A stretch of DNA of 35,392 bases from Flavobacteriaceae bacterium (GCA_018623655.1 JAAZVG010000002.1:1-35392); one strand, 5' to 3'; counted from the stretch's first letter, positions 7,514 to 15,955 are shown. Made by a program: numbers and translations. Notes: a model not told the origin generated them from the sequence alone.

Positions 7514-10500
7514 TTTACTAGATATTCTCCAGAGTTCTCAAGCACTTCGATTAATTGTTCTAACTGGCGATTAAATTGATCCGTATAGGAATCAATGAAC
7601 TCACTATCACCCATATCGCTTGATATATCGATAACTCTTCTACAAGCTTCTAAGTCTCTGTAGATTTCCTCAATTCTGAGATAACTTTCATCAGCATCGA
7701 GGCTCATGTAATATCTCAATCGATCAAGGTATATTGTGAGTAGTTCTTTGCTTAACTCTTGGGCCTTCTCATCCTTTTCAATACTGTAATACCCTTGGAT
7801 GAAAGGTTCGATAAAAGTGTAGAACTTGAAGGTTTTTAGTGGCATTTGTTTAACGGCTAAATCTAATACCTGTTCTGCCATCTCGATTTTATTCTCCAAG
7901 ATAAGTTGCTCAGCCAATCGCGCCAGATTACTTCTAAAAGTAATACCCTGTGCTCTAGTCTGAGTATCTATGTAGATAGACTCATCGTTGCTATTACCCC
8001 AATCCCAATTCATAACGATATCAAACATCAATTGGCTGTCGATTCGTCCAATATCGAACCCTCCATTATCAGGTGTGAGGATAGGCACTAATTTGAACAC
8101 TAGGCCATCGAGCTGAAGATAATCTTTCATGTATAGGTATTCGGCTGAATCTAGACTTCCGCCAGAGAAATAGATGGGTCTTGTCCAATCGTTACTATTG
8201 AGGATGTCTAGCATTAATAACCTATTCTTTGCCAACGCCGATTGTGGAAGATCGATATCGATGAAATCTACAATTAAGTCGTAATCCTCAGGCCTCACGA
8301 TTCCGCTTTCGAGCACTGCTTCTTTATTGACGGGTACTCTGATTTTATGAGTTGGATAATAAACAATATCTAATTGTTCTGGTTCGAATTGACTGAGGTC
8401 TGCACCTTGCTGCTCTAACAGGTAGCTTATTTTTGTTTCTTTTCGGTCACTACTAACCCAATTCATAAAGTCAGATAGCAACCAACGCTCATCCTGAATT
8501 TCAGGAACCGGTTGATAGTAAAGTAAATCGCGTGTCCCGTAGCGGTATTTTTGATGGGTTAATGTTGACGGAATAGGACTGCTTTCATAGGCTTTACGCT
8601 TCATTTGATCGATGTACCAGTCAGTGGCTAGGAGACTAGAGTTTACAACTCGAACATCTGTACGATAACCTTCGATTTCTTGCATGTACCAGAGGGGAAA
8701 AGTATCATTATCTCCAATAGTGAAAAGGAGAGCATCCTTATTTTCTGAACAAGAGTCTAGGTATGCCTTTGCAGTGGCTCTAGCTGTGTAGCGATTAGAG
8801 CGATCATGATCATCCCAGTTTTCAAAAGCCATTAAAAGAGGAATCAGGAGAAGCAAACTTCCGACTGCGAGTTGTCTACCGGGTTGTTGAATAATTACTT
8901 TTAGTTTTTCAAAAATAGCGTAGGCTCCTAGTCCAATCCAAATACAAAAAATGAAGAATGAACCCACTAAAGAATAGTCTCTTTCTCTTGGTTGAAATAG
9001 TGTCGGATTCGTGTAGAATTGAATCGCAAGACCCGTAAATAAAAAGAATACAAGTAACGACCAGAATGATTTCCAGTCGCGTCTAGCGTGAAAATAAGCT
9101 CCTATCAGTCCAAGAATTAAGGGTAAAAAGTAGTAAGTATTGCGCGCTTTATTTTCTTTCAGATCTTTTGGTAAGTTGTTTTGATTACCCAGGCGTATAT
9201 GATCAATAAATGGTATGCCACTCAGCCATTCTCCCTGCGCGTTAAAGCGCCCTTGTTCGTCAGACGCTCTTCCCGTAAAATTCCACATAAAATACCTCCA
9301 ATACATATATCCAAATTGAAAGTCAAAAAGATATATAAGGTTTTGTGCGATGGTCGGAGGTTTGATATCGATATAATCTGAGAAGTTCTTTAAGAAGTTC
9401 AGGTATTGTTCGGTTTCTATCTCTCCTTGACTGCTCATTGTTTTGAACTCGTTGACCGCTTTTCTCAGTTCAGTATTGCCCAGGTATTCTGTTCGAATTG
9501 AGAAGTCTAGTCGGCCGTAATATTTCATATAATTTTCGGCAGATGAAGGACTCCACATTCTAGGGAGTAGGCCAATGTGATCTGGATTAGGCCCTTGAAT
9601 CGCTCCTTTGTAGTTGTTTACGATTTCGTATCGTGCTAACTTTTTATTTTTCTCATACTTCGGTTTACCATCTTCGTCTGGGCCAGCCGCTGCGAAATAA
9701 TCAGAATAATAAGACCCATAAAACGGACTTTCCGGTGCTGGATATTGCTCGCGATTGTAGTATGCAAGAAGCGCTCTCGCATCTTCAGGGTTATTCTCAT
9801 TTACCACGGTTCCCGCATTAGCCCTTATGGGAAGCATTAGCCAGGTAGAAAGACCTAAAAAGAAAAAGAATACGCTATGGGTTAATAATGACCAGATTGG
9901 ATTGCTCGATTTATTTGATCTCCTTATCGCATATATCAGTGCTACGGTTAAAATTAATCCTAGAAAAATGCTTCCTGAATTAAAAGGTAATCCGATGCTA
10001 TTCACCATAAAAATCTCTACTGCTCCAAATAACTTCAATATATAGGTCAATGAAAATTTAAACACCAGAAATAGTAATGCTACCACACTGACATGAGCGA
10101 TGATAAAGTTTTTAATAGTGATTTGATGGTACTTTTTAAAATAATAGAGTAGACCAATAGAGGGAATAGCTAAGAATCCCATGAATTGAATTCCGAAAAC
10201 TAATCCAACGACAAAGCTTATAAGTAGTACCCATCGATCTGCTTGCTTGTCTTCGAGCTCGTCTGTCCATCGAATACCTAAATACAGAAGAAGTGCCATC
10301 ATAAGACTAGCCATAGCATATACCTCTGTCTCGACAGCATTGAACCAAAAACTGTCAGAAAAACAAAGTGCAAGAGCCCCGATACTGCTTGCCAGGGTGA
10401 GCTTTAATTTTTCAGAAGATTCTTCTGAATGAGTGACTATTCTTTGTATCAATCGATGAATGATTTGATAGGTAAGTAATATGGTTAGTGCACTAGAAAT

Positions 10501-10761
10501 TACTGAAACCACATTTACTAGAAGTGCTACCTTTTCAGGATTCCCAAATGCAAAAAGGGCGGCAAATGCTCCGATAATTTGAAAAAGTGGGGCTCCGGGT
10601 GGATGTCCTACTTGTAATTTGGCAGAAGTAGCAATGTATTCGCCAGCATCCCAAAAACTAACTGTAGGCTCTACTGTAAATAAATAGGTTATTAGAGCAA
10701 CCGTAAACACCAAGTATGCACCTATGTTTTGATAACTTAGTTTCTTTATGTGTTCTTGCAT
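7510..10761 (-). CDS. DUF2723 multi-pass membrane protein, putative GT-C protein O-glycosyltransferase
   Basis: 1083 aa from the ATG at 10761. The first ~650 residues hold many hydrophobic helices with long loops, and the remainder is a hydrophilic, helix-rich, probably periplasmic region. The DUF2723 hallmark is at the N-terminus: EPTVSFWDAGEYIATSAKL (about 31-49; D38 and E41 in the first outer loop) followed by VGHPPGAPLF (51-60). Family knowledge: human TMEM260, in the same family, is a protein O-mannosyltransferase, and an acidic pair in the first loop is typical of GT-C catalytic sites. Members are common in Bacteroidota; the sugar and acceptor here are not known. An ATG at 10797 would add 12 residues, but a near-consensus box (TAATTTCG, 10793-10786) lies between the two starts, favouring 10761. 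Convergent with the thioredoxin-like gene, overlapping by 4 nt. Confidence 0.82.
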   Translation of the reverse strand: MQEHIKKLSYQNIGAYLVFTVALITYLFTVEPTVSFWDAGEYIATSAKLQVGHPPGAPLFQIIGAFAALFAFGNPEKVALLVNVVSVISSALTILLTYQIIHRLIQRIVTHSEESSEKLKLTLASSIGALALCFSDSFWFNAVETEVYAMASLMMALLLYLGIRWTDELEDKQADRWVLLISFVVGLVFGIQFMGFLAIPSIGLLYYFKKYHQITIKNFIIAHVSVVALLFLVFKFSLTYILKLFGAVEIFMVNSIGLPFNSGSIFLGLILTVALIYAIRRSNKSSNPIWSLLTHSVFFFFLGLSTWLMLPIRANAGTVVNENNPEDARALLAYYNREQYPAPESPFYGSYYSDYFAAAGPDEDGKPKYEKNKKLARYEIVNNYKGAIQGPNPDHIGLLPRMWSPSSAENYMKYYGRLDFSIRTEYLGNTELRKAVNEFKTMSSQGEIETEQYLNFLKNFSDYIDIKPPTIAQNLIYLFDFQFGYMYWRYFMWNFTGRASDEQGRFNAQGEWLSGIPFIDHIRLGNQNNLPKDLKENKARNTYYFLPLILGLIGAYFHARRDWKSFWSLLVFFLFTGLAIQFYTNPTLFQPRERDYSLVGSFFIFCIWIGLGAYAIFEKLKVIIQQPGRQLAVGSLLLLIPLLMAFENWDDHDRSNRYTARATAKAYLDSCSENKDALLFTIGDNDTFPLWYMQEIEGYRTDVRVVNSSLLATDWYIDQMKRKAYESSPIPSTLTHQKYRYGTRDLLYYQPVPEIQDERWLLSDFMNWVSSDRKETKISYLLEQQGADLSQFEPEQLDIVYYPTHKIRVPVNKEAVLESGIVRPEDYDLIVDFIDIDLPQSALAKNRLLMLDILNSNDWTRPIYFSGGSLDSAEYLYMKDYLQLDGLVFKLVPILTPDNGGFDIGRIDSQLMFDIVMNWDWGNSNDESIYIDTQTRAQGITFRSNLARLAEQLILENKIEMAEQVLDLAVKQMPLKTFKFYTFIEPFIQGYYSIEKDEKAQELSKELLTIYLDRLRYYMSLDADESYLRIEEIYRDLEACRRVIDISSDMGDSEFIDSYTDQFNRQLEQLIEVLENSGEYLVN

Positions 10762-10805
10762 CGGATAATTCTTTTGGAGCGAACACGAAATTACCATTTT
10801 TAATT

Positions 10806-10835
10806 TTTGCTAATTCTAAGAATATACTAAATTTG
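10806..10835 (+). promoter_or_regulatory. Promoter for tRNA-Gln and possibly rimP-nusA-infB
   Basis: TTTG (10806-10809), an 18-nt spacer and TAAATTTG (10828-10835), matching the Bacteroidota consensus. It lies 17 nt before the first base of the tRNA. No other consensus box is visible between the tRNA and rimP, so it may serve the whole block. Confidence 0.7.
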
Positions 10836-10852
10836 CACCCTCGATTGAGTCT

Positions 10853-10927
10853 TGGCCTATGGTGTAATTGGTAACACAGCTGATTTTGGTTCAGTCGTTC
10901 AAGGTTCGAGTCCTTGTAGGCCAACCA
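10853..10927 (+). tRNA. tRNA-Gln (anticodon TTG)
   Basis: 75 nt including an encoded CCA (10925-10927). The acceptor stem TGGCCTA (10853-10859) pairs with TAGGCCA (10917-10923), discriminator A at 10924. The D-stem is GTG/CAC. The anticodon stem is GCTGA/TCAGT around loop TTTTGGT (10884-10890), which puts TTG at 10886-10888. The T-loop is TTCGAGT within an AAGG/CCTT stem. The weak U-A first acceptor pair is typical of glutamine tRNAs. Confidence 0.96.
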
Positions 10928-10933
10928 GCTTTC

Positions 10934-10950
10934 TTCAAGCTTAGCTTGAA
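10934..10950 (+). other. Small hairpin in the tRNA-Gln trailer
   Basis: Perfect 7-bp inverted repeat, TTCAAGC / GCTTGAA, with a TTA loop, starting 7 nt after the tRNA CCA end. It could shield the tRNA 3' trailer or form part of the rimP leader. No T-run follows it. Confidence 0.55.
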
Positions 10951-10970
10951 TGTTTAGTAAAAAAGACATG

Positions 10971-10997
10971 AAGAGGGGACAATTGTCCCCTCTTTTA
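10971..10997 (+). terminator. Perfect palindrome with T-run between tRNA-Gln and rimP (terminator/attenuator)
   Basis: A 24-bp perfect palindrome (10971-10994; half-site AAGAGGGGACAA) followed by TT then ATTA. As RNA it gives a GC-rich stem of about 10 bp with a tight loop and a modest U-tract. It lies 10 nt before the rimP ATG, so it must either end the tRNA transcript or act as an attenuator for rimP-nusA-infB. A dyad operator cannot be excluded. Confidence 0.65.
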
Positions 10998-11006
10998 TTA
11001 GGTAGT

Positions 11007-11471
11007 ATGGAATTGAAAGAACAAGTATTAACGCTTTTAAAACAGGCCTTTGAAAAGAGGAATGATCTCTTTTTGATTGATTTTTCAATAGATGAAAAGC
11101 GTCATATTGAAGTCATCATTGACGGGGATAAGGGGGTTAGTATTGGTGATTGTGTTGAGGTTTCTAGAACCATTGAGCATCAAATAGACCGTGAGATTCA
11201 CGATTTTTCTTTAAGTGTTCAATCCGCTGGGGCGACGGCACCACTGAAAATGGTGCGTCAGTATCCGCAACACATTGGTAGAACTATTAAGGTGAAATCA
11301 GGTGAGTCTGAAGTTAAGGGAAAACTCATTGAAATTTCTGATGAAGAAATTACTTTAGAATGGAGTGAAAGGGTCCCTAAAGAGATAGGTAAGGGAAAAC
11401 AAACTGTGATTCGAAAAGAAACCATAGCTTATAATATTATTGATCAAGCACATATTGTGTTAACGTTTTAA
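11007..11471 (+). CDS. rimP: Ribosome maturation factor RimP
   Basis: Assists late maturation of the 30S subunit. 154 aa from the ATG at 11007, the family's normal length. The N-terminal alpha/beta domain includes HIEVIIDGDKGVSIGDCVEVSR (seen in parts, about residues 32-53), and the C-terminal SH3-like domain begins near VRQYPQHIGRTIKVKSGE. The frame stays open for 19 codons upstream, but those codons run through the palindromic hairpin and the tRNA trailer, and MELKEQVLTLLKQAF is the natural family start. First protein gene of the rimP-nusA-infB block; nusA follows after 9 nt. Confidence 0.93.
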   Translation: MELKEQVLTLLKQAFEKRNDLFLIDFSIDEKRHIEVIIDGDKGVSIGDCVEVSRTIEHQIDREIHDFSLSVQSAGATAPLKMVRQYPQHIGRTIKVKSGESEVKGKLIEISDEEITLEWSERVPKEIGKGKQTVIRKETIAYNIIDQAHIVLTF

Positions 11472-11480
11472 TCGCTAATT

Positions 11481-12713
11481 ATGGAGAATTTAGCACTTAT
11501 TGAGTCGTTTTCGGAATTCAAAGACGACAAGTTTATAGACAGAGTAACCTTAATGGCTATTCTAGAGGAGGTATTTAGAAATGCTTTAAAGAGAAAATTT
11601 GGGTCGGATGAAAACTTTGACATTATCATTAACCCAGATAAGGGTGACCTCGAGATTTGGAGAAATCGAATTGTAGTTGAGGATGATATGGTTGAAGATG
11701 AAAATGAGCAAATCTCGTTGTCCGAGGCACGAAAAATCGAGCCTGACTTTGAGGTAGGTGAAGATGTGTCTGAGGAGGTGAAACTTATCGATCTTGGAAG
11801 ACGTTCGATTCTTGCACTCCGCCAGAACTTGGTTGCTAAGATCCAAGAGCACGATAACACTACTATCTACAAGCAATTCAAAGATTTAGAGGGTGAGATT
11901 TATACTGCAGAAGTGCATCACATCAGACACAAAGCGGTAATCTTAATAGATGATGAAGGAAATGAAATTATTCTTCCGAAAGATCGTCAGATACCTTCTG
12001 ATTTCTTTAGAAAGGGTGATAATATTCGTGGGATCATAGAAAGTGTTGAACTGAAAGGAGTAAAACCTGCAATTATCTTATCGAGAACTTCACCTAAGTT
12101 TTTAGAACAACTCTTTCATCAAGAGATTCCCGAAGTATTTGATGGTTTGATTACCATTAAGAAGGTTGTTCGTATCCCTGGAGAAAAGGCGAAGGTGGCT
12201 GTTGATTCTTATGATGATCGAATCGATCCGGTAGGAGCATGTGTGGGAATGAAAGGTTCTCGTATTCACGGTATCGTTAGAGAACTTGGAAACGAAAATA
12301 TTGATGTAATTAATTGGACAAATAACAAACAGTTATTGGTAACCCGCGCCTTAAGTCCTGCTCGAGTTAGTTCGGTTAAATTAAATGACGAAGATATGAC
12401 TGCTCAGGTTTATCTCAAGCCAGAAGAAGTCTCTAAAGCAATTGGCCGAAGTGGTCACAACATTCGCCTTGCCGGTCAGCTGACGGGTTATGAAATTGAT
12501 GTTTTTAGAGAAGGGGTAGAAGAAGATGTTGAGTTAACCGAATTTTCTGATGAAATCGATGCTTGGATTATTCAGGAGTTCAAGAAAATTGGATTGGATA
12601 CGGCAAGAAGTGTGTTAGAGTTAGACATTGAAGACTTAATCAAGCGTACCGATCTTGAAGAGGAGACTGTTCAAGAAGTTGTTAAAATACTAAAAGCAGA
12701 GTTTGAGGACTAA
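11481..12713 (+). CDS. nusA: Transcription termination/antitermination factor NusA
   Basis: Binds RNA polymerase and nascent RNA to control pausing and termination. 410 aa. Order: N-terminal polymerase-binding domain (about 1-125, MENLALIESFSEFKDDK), S1 domain (about 130-200, with DLEGEIYTAEVHHIRHKAVIL in pieces), KH1 (GACVGMKGSRIHGIVRELG, about 250-268) and KH2 (EEVSKAIGRSGHNIRLA, about 315-331). It ends with one helix-hairpin-helix-like segment (KKIGLDTARSVLEL...). The start ATG at 11481 follows rimP by 9 nt. The short C-terminus, without the two long acidic repeats of E. coli NusA, is usual outside gammaproteobacteria. Confidence 0.96.
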   Translation: MENLALIESFSEFKDDKFIDRVTLMAILEEVFRNALKRKFGSDENFDIIINPDKGDLEIWRNRIVVEDDMVEDENEQISLSEARKIEPDFEVGEDVSEEVKLIDLGRRSILALRQNLVAKIQEHDNTTIYKQFKDLEGEIYTAEVHHIRHKAVILIDDEGNEIILPKDRQIPSDFFRKGDNIRGIIESVELKGVKPAIILSRTSPKFLEQLFHQEIPEVFDGLITIKKVVRIPGEKAKVAVDSYDDRIDPVGACVGMKGSRIHGIVRELGNENIDVINWTNNKQLLVTRALSPARVSSVKLNDEDMTAQVYLKPEEVSKAIGRSGHNIRLAGQLTGYEIDVFREGVEEDVELTEFSDEIDAWIIQEFKKIGLDTARSVLELDIEDLIKRTDLEEETVQEVVKILKAEFED

Positions 12714-12718
12714 CCCCT

Positions 12719-12726
12719 TATATTTG
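12719..12726 (+). promoter_or_regulatory. Candidate internal -7 box before infB
   Basis: TATATTTG fits TAnnTTTG exactly, in the 48-nt gap between nusA and infB and 35 nt before the infB ATG. No TTTG element is found at the right distance upstream, so support is weak. Confidence 0.35.
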
Positions 12727-12761
12727 TAAATCCGACCCCTAAAAAGGTAATAGCGTAATTT

Positions 12762-15416
12762 ATGTCTGAAGAAAAGACCATTAGAATTAATAAAGTACTC
12801 CGAGAACTAAACATTTCTCTCGATCGTGCTGTAGAGCACTTAAAAGAGAAGGGTCATGAGATCGAAGCGCGCCCCACAACCAAAATTAGTACAGTGGAGT
12901 ACCAAGTTTTGCTCGATGAGTTTCAGACAGATATGTCAAAAAAAGTGGCTTCGATAGAAGTAGGGGAAGAGAAGAGAAAAGAAAAGGAAGCTTTACTTCA
13001 GCAGATTGAAAAAGAACAGGAAGAGAAGAAGGCAGCTAAAGAAAAGGAGCCTGAAGTAATCAAAGGTCAGGCAACACTTTCTGGTCCGAAGACAATTGGT
13101 AAAATTGATTTAGACCCTAAAGCAGAACCTGTAGCTGAGCCCGAGAATATAGAAAAAGAGCAGTTAGAGGAAGAGAAAGCTCCTGCAAAAGAGGCTAAAA
13201 AATCTACACAAGGAAAGACTGATGTTGAGTCTGATACGGCTCAAAAAGAGGAAAAAGTTGTTGATGAAGAGTCTTCCTCAGATGGCAAGGATGGCCAGAT
13301 AAAAACACAGTATCAAACATTATCAGGTCCGAGGATTGTTGGCGATAAAATTGATTTAAGTCAATTTGAAAAGAAAAAGAAGCCATCAGTATCAAACACA
13401 GACAATGACCGTAAGCGTAAGCGTAAACGAATTGTCAGTGATAAAAACGGCCCTAAAGGTGGAAATAAAAAAGGAGGAAGAAATCAGCCTCAGGTTCAAC
13501 GTGCTGAACCAACTGAAGAAGAAGTACAGAGACAGGTTCGAGAGACCTTAGAAAAACTTCAAGGTAAATCTTCGAAAGGTAAGGGTGCACGATACAGAAA
13601 GGAAAAAAGAGACCTTCACGAGCAGCAAAGAGAGCGAGAGCAAGAGCAGCAAGAACTTGAAAGCAAAGTTCTCAAGGTAACCGAGTTTGTTACGGTGAAT
13701 GAAGTTGCGACAATGATGGATGTTTCTTCAACTCAAGTTATATCAGCATGTATGTCTCTGGGTATCATGGTTACCATGAATCAAAGATTAGATGCTGAAA
13801 CGTTAACAATTGTAGCCGACGAATTCGGTTATCAGGTTGAGTTTATGCAAGCTGAATTGGAAGAAACGGTAATCGAAGAACTCACTGATAGTGATGAAGA
13901 TCTTCAACCAAGAGCACCCATCGTTACCGTCATGGGACACGTTGATCACGGTAAGACCTCATTGTTAGATTACATCCGTAAAGAGAATGTAATTGCTGGC
14001 GAGAGTGGTGGAATTACACAGCACATCGGTGCTTATGGAGTAACTCTTGAAAGCGGACAGAAAATATCGTTTTTAGACACTCCAGGCCACGAAGCATTTA
14101 CTGCAATGCGAGCTAGAGGTGCACAGGTAACTGATATCGCTATTATCGTTATTGCTGCTGATGATGATATTATGCCGCAGACTAAAGAGGCAATTGCTCA
14201 TGCGCAAGCTGCTGGAGTTCCTATCGTATTTGCAATCAATAAGATTGATCGTCCCACGGCAAATCCGGATAAGATAAAAGAAGGGCTTGCAGCCATGAAC
14301 CTTTTAGTTGAAGACTGGGGTGGAAAAATTCAATCTCATGATATTTCAGCCAAAACAGGCGAGGGTGTAAGCGAGTTATTAGAAAAAGTTCTTTTAGAGG
14401 CAGAGCTTTTAGAGCTGAAAGCGAATCCAAATCGCGAAGCTTCGGGTACTGTAGTCGAGGCTTTTCTAGATAAAGGAAGAGGATATGTCTCAACAATTTT
14501 GGTTCAGAATGGTACTCTGAAAATCGGAGACTATTTACTTGCCGGTACATCTAGTGGTAAAATTCGTGCCATGCAAGATGAGCGTGGAAAGAACGTGAAA
14601 GAAGTTGGACCAGCTACGCCAATTTCAATTTTAGGTTTGGATGGTGCTCCACAGGCTGGAGATCGGTTCAACGTATTGAGAGATGAGCGAGAAGCAAAAC
14701 AAATCGCACAAAAGCGATCTCAGTTACAGAGAGAGCAAAGTGTGCGTGCGCAGCGCCAACTAACCTTAGATGAAATTGGCCGACGTATAGCAGTTGGTGA
14801 CTTCCAAGAACTCAATATTATCCTTAAGGGAGACGTCGATGGTTCAGTCGAGGCTTTAACTGATTCGTTCCAAAAGCTTTCAACAGAAGAAATTCAAGTG
14901 AACATCATTCATAAAGGTGTGGGCGCTATAACTGAGTCTGATGTATTACTTGCTAGTGCATCATCCGCTGTAGTGATTGGGTTTAATGTTCGCCCGATGG
15001 CTAATGCCCGTACTGTAGCTGAAAAGGAAGAAGTAGATATTCGTACCTACTCCATTATTTACGATGCAATTGACGATATTAAGAAGGCGATGGAGGGTAT
15101 GTTGAGTCCTGAGATGAAAGAAGAAGTTACAGGTACTGCAGAAATTCGTGAAACTTTCAAAATATCGAAGATTGGTACCATTGCTGGTTGTATGGTTACT
15201 TCAGGAAAAATCTTTAGGAACTCTAAAATTCGTCTCATTCGCGACGGTGTAGTTACCTTTGATGGCGAGCTTGCTTCACTTAAGCGATTCAAAGATGATG
15301 TAAAGGAAGTATCCAAAGGATACGATTGTGGTCTTCAGGTGAAAAACTACAACGATATTAAAGTGGATGATCAGATTGAGGCCTACCAAGAGGTGGCTGT
15401 ACAGAAAAAACTTTAA
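12762..15416 (+). CDS. infB: Translation initiation factor IF-2
   Basis: GTPase that brings initiator tRNA to the 30S subunit and promotes subunit joining. 884 aa. Residues 1-60 form the small N-terminal IF2 domain (IRINKVLRELNISLDRAVEHL). About 65-300 is a charged, probably disordered linker rich in K, E and R, which contains a duplicated TLSGP...KIDL motif and a basic KRKRKR patch. A second IF2_N-like segment is at about 305-365. The G domain has G1 GHVDHGKT (392-399), G3 DTPGHE (439-444) and G4 NKID (493-496), followed by domains II, III and the initiator-tRNA-binding C-terminal domain. It follows nusA by 48 nt. Its stop codon overlaps that of the convergent SPOR-domain gene. Confidence 0.97.
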   Translation: MSEEKTIRINKVLRELNISLDRAVEHLKEKGHEIEARPTTKISTVEYQVLLDEFQTDMSKKVASIEVGEEKRKEKEALLQQIEKEQEEKKAAKEKEPEVIKGQATLSGPKTIGKIDLDPKAEPVAEPENIEKEQLEEEKAPAKEAKKSTQGKTDVESDTAQKEEKVVDEESSSDGKDGQIKTQYQTLSGPRIVGDKIDLSQFEKKKKPSVSNTDNDRKRKRKRIVSDKNGPKGGNKKGGRNQPQVQRAEPTEEEVQRQVRETLEKLQGKSSKGKGARYRKEKRDLHEQQREREQEQQELESKVLKVTEFVTVNEVATMMDVSSTQVISACMSLGIMVTMNQRLDAETLTIVADEFGYQVEFMQAELEETVIEELTDSDEDLQPRAPIVTVMGHVDHGKTSLLDYIRKENVIAGESGGITQHIGAYGVTLESGQKISFLDTPGHEAFTAMRARGAQVTDIAIIVIAADDDIMPQTKEAIAHAQAAGVPIVFAINKIDRPTANPDKIKEGLAAMNLLVEDWGGKIQSHDISAKTGEGVSELLEKVLLEAELLELKANPNREASGTVVEAFLDKGRGYVSTILVQNGTLKIGDYLLAGTSSGKIRAMQDERGKNVKEVGPATPISILGLDGAPQAGDRFNVLRDEREAKQIAQKRSQLQREQSVRAQRQLTLDEIGRRIAVGDFQELNIILKGDVDGSVEALTDSFQKLSTEEIQVNIIHKGVGAITESDVLLASASSAVVIGFNVRPMANARTVAEKEEVDIRTYSIIYDAIDDIKKAMEGMLSPEMKEEVTGTAEIRETFKISKIGTIAGCMVTSGKIFRNSKIRLIRDGVVTFDGELASLKRFKDDVKEVSKGYDCGLQVKNYNDIKVDDQIEAYQEVAVQKKL
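13074..13358 (+). repeat. Duplicated TLSGP-x-x-x-G-KIDL motif in the IF-2 linker
   Basis: Two imperfect copies at the protein level: TLSGPKTIGKIDL (residues 105-117, nt 13074-13112) and TLSGPRIVGDKIDL (186-199, nt 13317-13358), about 70 residues apart inside an otherwise low-complexity linker. Confidence 0.7.
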
Positions 15417-15820
15417 TTGTTTTTTCCAGGCTCTAGAATCATAATTCCTTTAAAATAGGGACGAAGCCTCTTTGAGGCTTTTTCTGTTTCTAGACGTGTT
15501 TTAAATTGCTCAAGTCTCAGACGATATGTTGGAGAGTTAAAAGATATCTTGAGCGGATGTTTTTTGTAAAAAATACTGTCTTGTTCAAAAAGAGTAGTAT
15601 ACCGCTCTTTTAGACGTTCTATCTCAGCTAGAGTTCCGAAACCTAATTGAATCTGGTAGTTGCCCTTATCGATCTTCATTTGTTGGTAAATACGATTTAA
15701 ATCTGAAGTACTAATCTCAATGATTTCGATGGAGTCTAGACGGAGCTCGTTTTCTTGTGAGTACCCAAAATAAATCGATAAAAGACTTATAGTCAGGTAG
15801 TTGAAAAGATTATTTCTCAT
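15413..15820 (-). CDS. Small exported SPOR-domain protein
   Basis: 135 aa. Residues 1-21 look like a Sec signal peptide (MRNNLFNYLTISLLSIYFGY, then SQ). After a short linker the rest resembles a SPOR domain: YQIQLGFGTLAEIERLKE (first strand and helix), then YRLRLEQFKTRLETEKASK (second strand and helix) and a final hydrophobic strand GIMIL. SPOR domains bind peptidoglycan stripped of stem peptides, so a periplasmic wall-associated role is inferred. No lipobox cysteine is present, and the mature part is little more than this domain. The gene is monocistronic, convergent with infB (stop codons overlap in TTAA at 15413-15416) and divergent from the act operon. I recognise the domain by pattern only, without a search. 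Confidence 0.7.
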   Translation of the reverse strand: MRNNLFNYLTISLLSIYFGYSQENELRLDSIEIIEISTSDLNRIYQQMKIDKGNYQIQLGFGTLAEIERLKERYTTLFEQDSIFYKKHPLKISFNSPTYRLRLEQFKTRLETEKASKRLRPYFKGIMILEPGKNN

Positions 15821-15947
15821 TATTAGAATAGCGTATTTTCTTCTTGGATTGCAAGGTAATCAATTCTTCATCTAGAACATCACTATTTAGAATCATTACA
15901 AATTACAAGAACCTCAATCTTAACTTTTTTAATACCCCCCTCAGTAT

Positions 15948-15955
15948 TATTTTTG
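15948..15955 (+). promoter_or_regulatory. Candidate distal -7 box upstream of actA
   Basis: TATTTTTG fits TAnnTTTG and would give a leader of about 50 nt. A weak 6-bp inverted repeat (TAATAC / GTATTA, 15930-15949) overlaps it. No clear TTTG -33 element is present. Confidence 0.3.

Noticed and set aside
10658..10969. 103-codon minus-strand frame covering the start of the DUF2723 gene and the tRNA
   Set aside because: It runs antisense through tRNA-Gln and its hairpins and overlaps the DUF2723 start in another frame; its sequence resembles no family I know.
10950..11006. 19-codon N-terminal extension of RimP
   Set aside because: The extension would be encoded across the terminator-like palindrome, and without it RimP has its normal length and start.
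13405..13430. Short tandem CGTAAG-type repeat in infB
   Set aside because: Codes for the basic KRKRKR patch of the IF-2 linker; too short and coding to be a repeat element or CRISPR.
15930..15955. Inverted repeat TAATAC/GTATTA followed by T-run upstream of actA
   Set aside because: It looks like a weak terminator, but no plus-strand transcript enters from the left apart from readthrough of infB, and the stem is only 6 A/T-rich base pairs; mentioned only with the candidate promoter.
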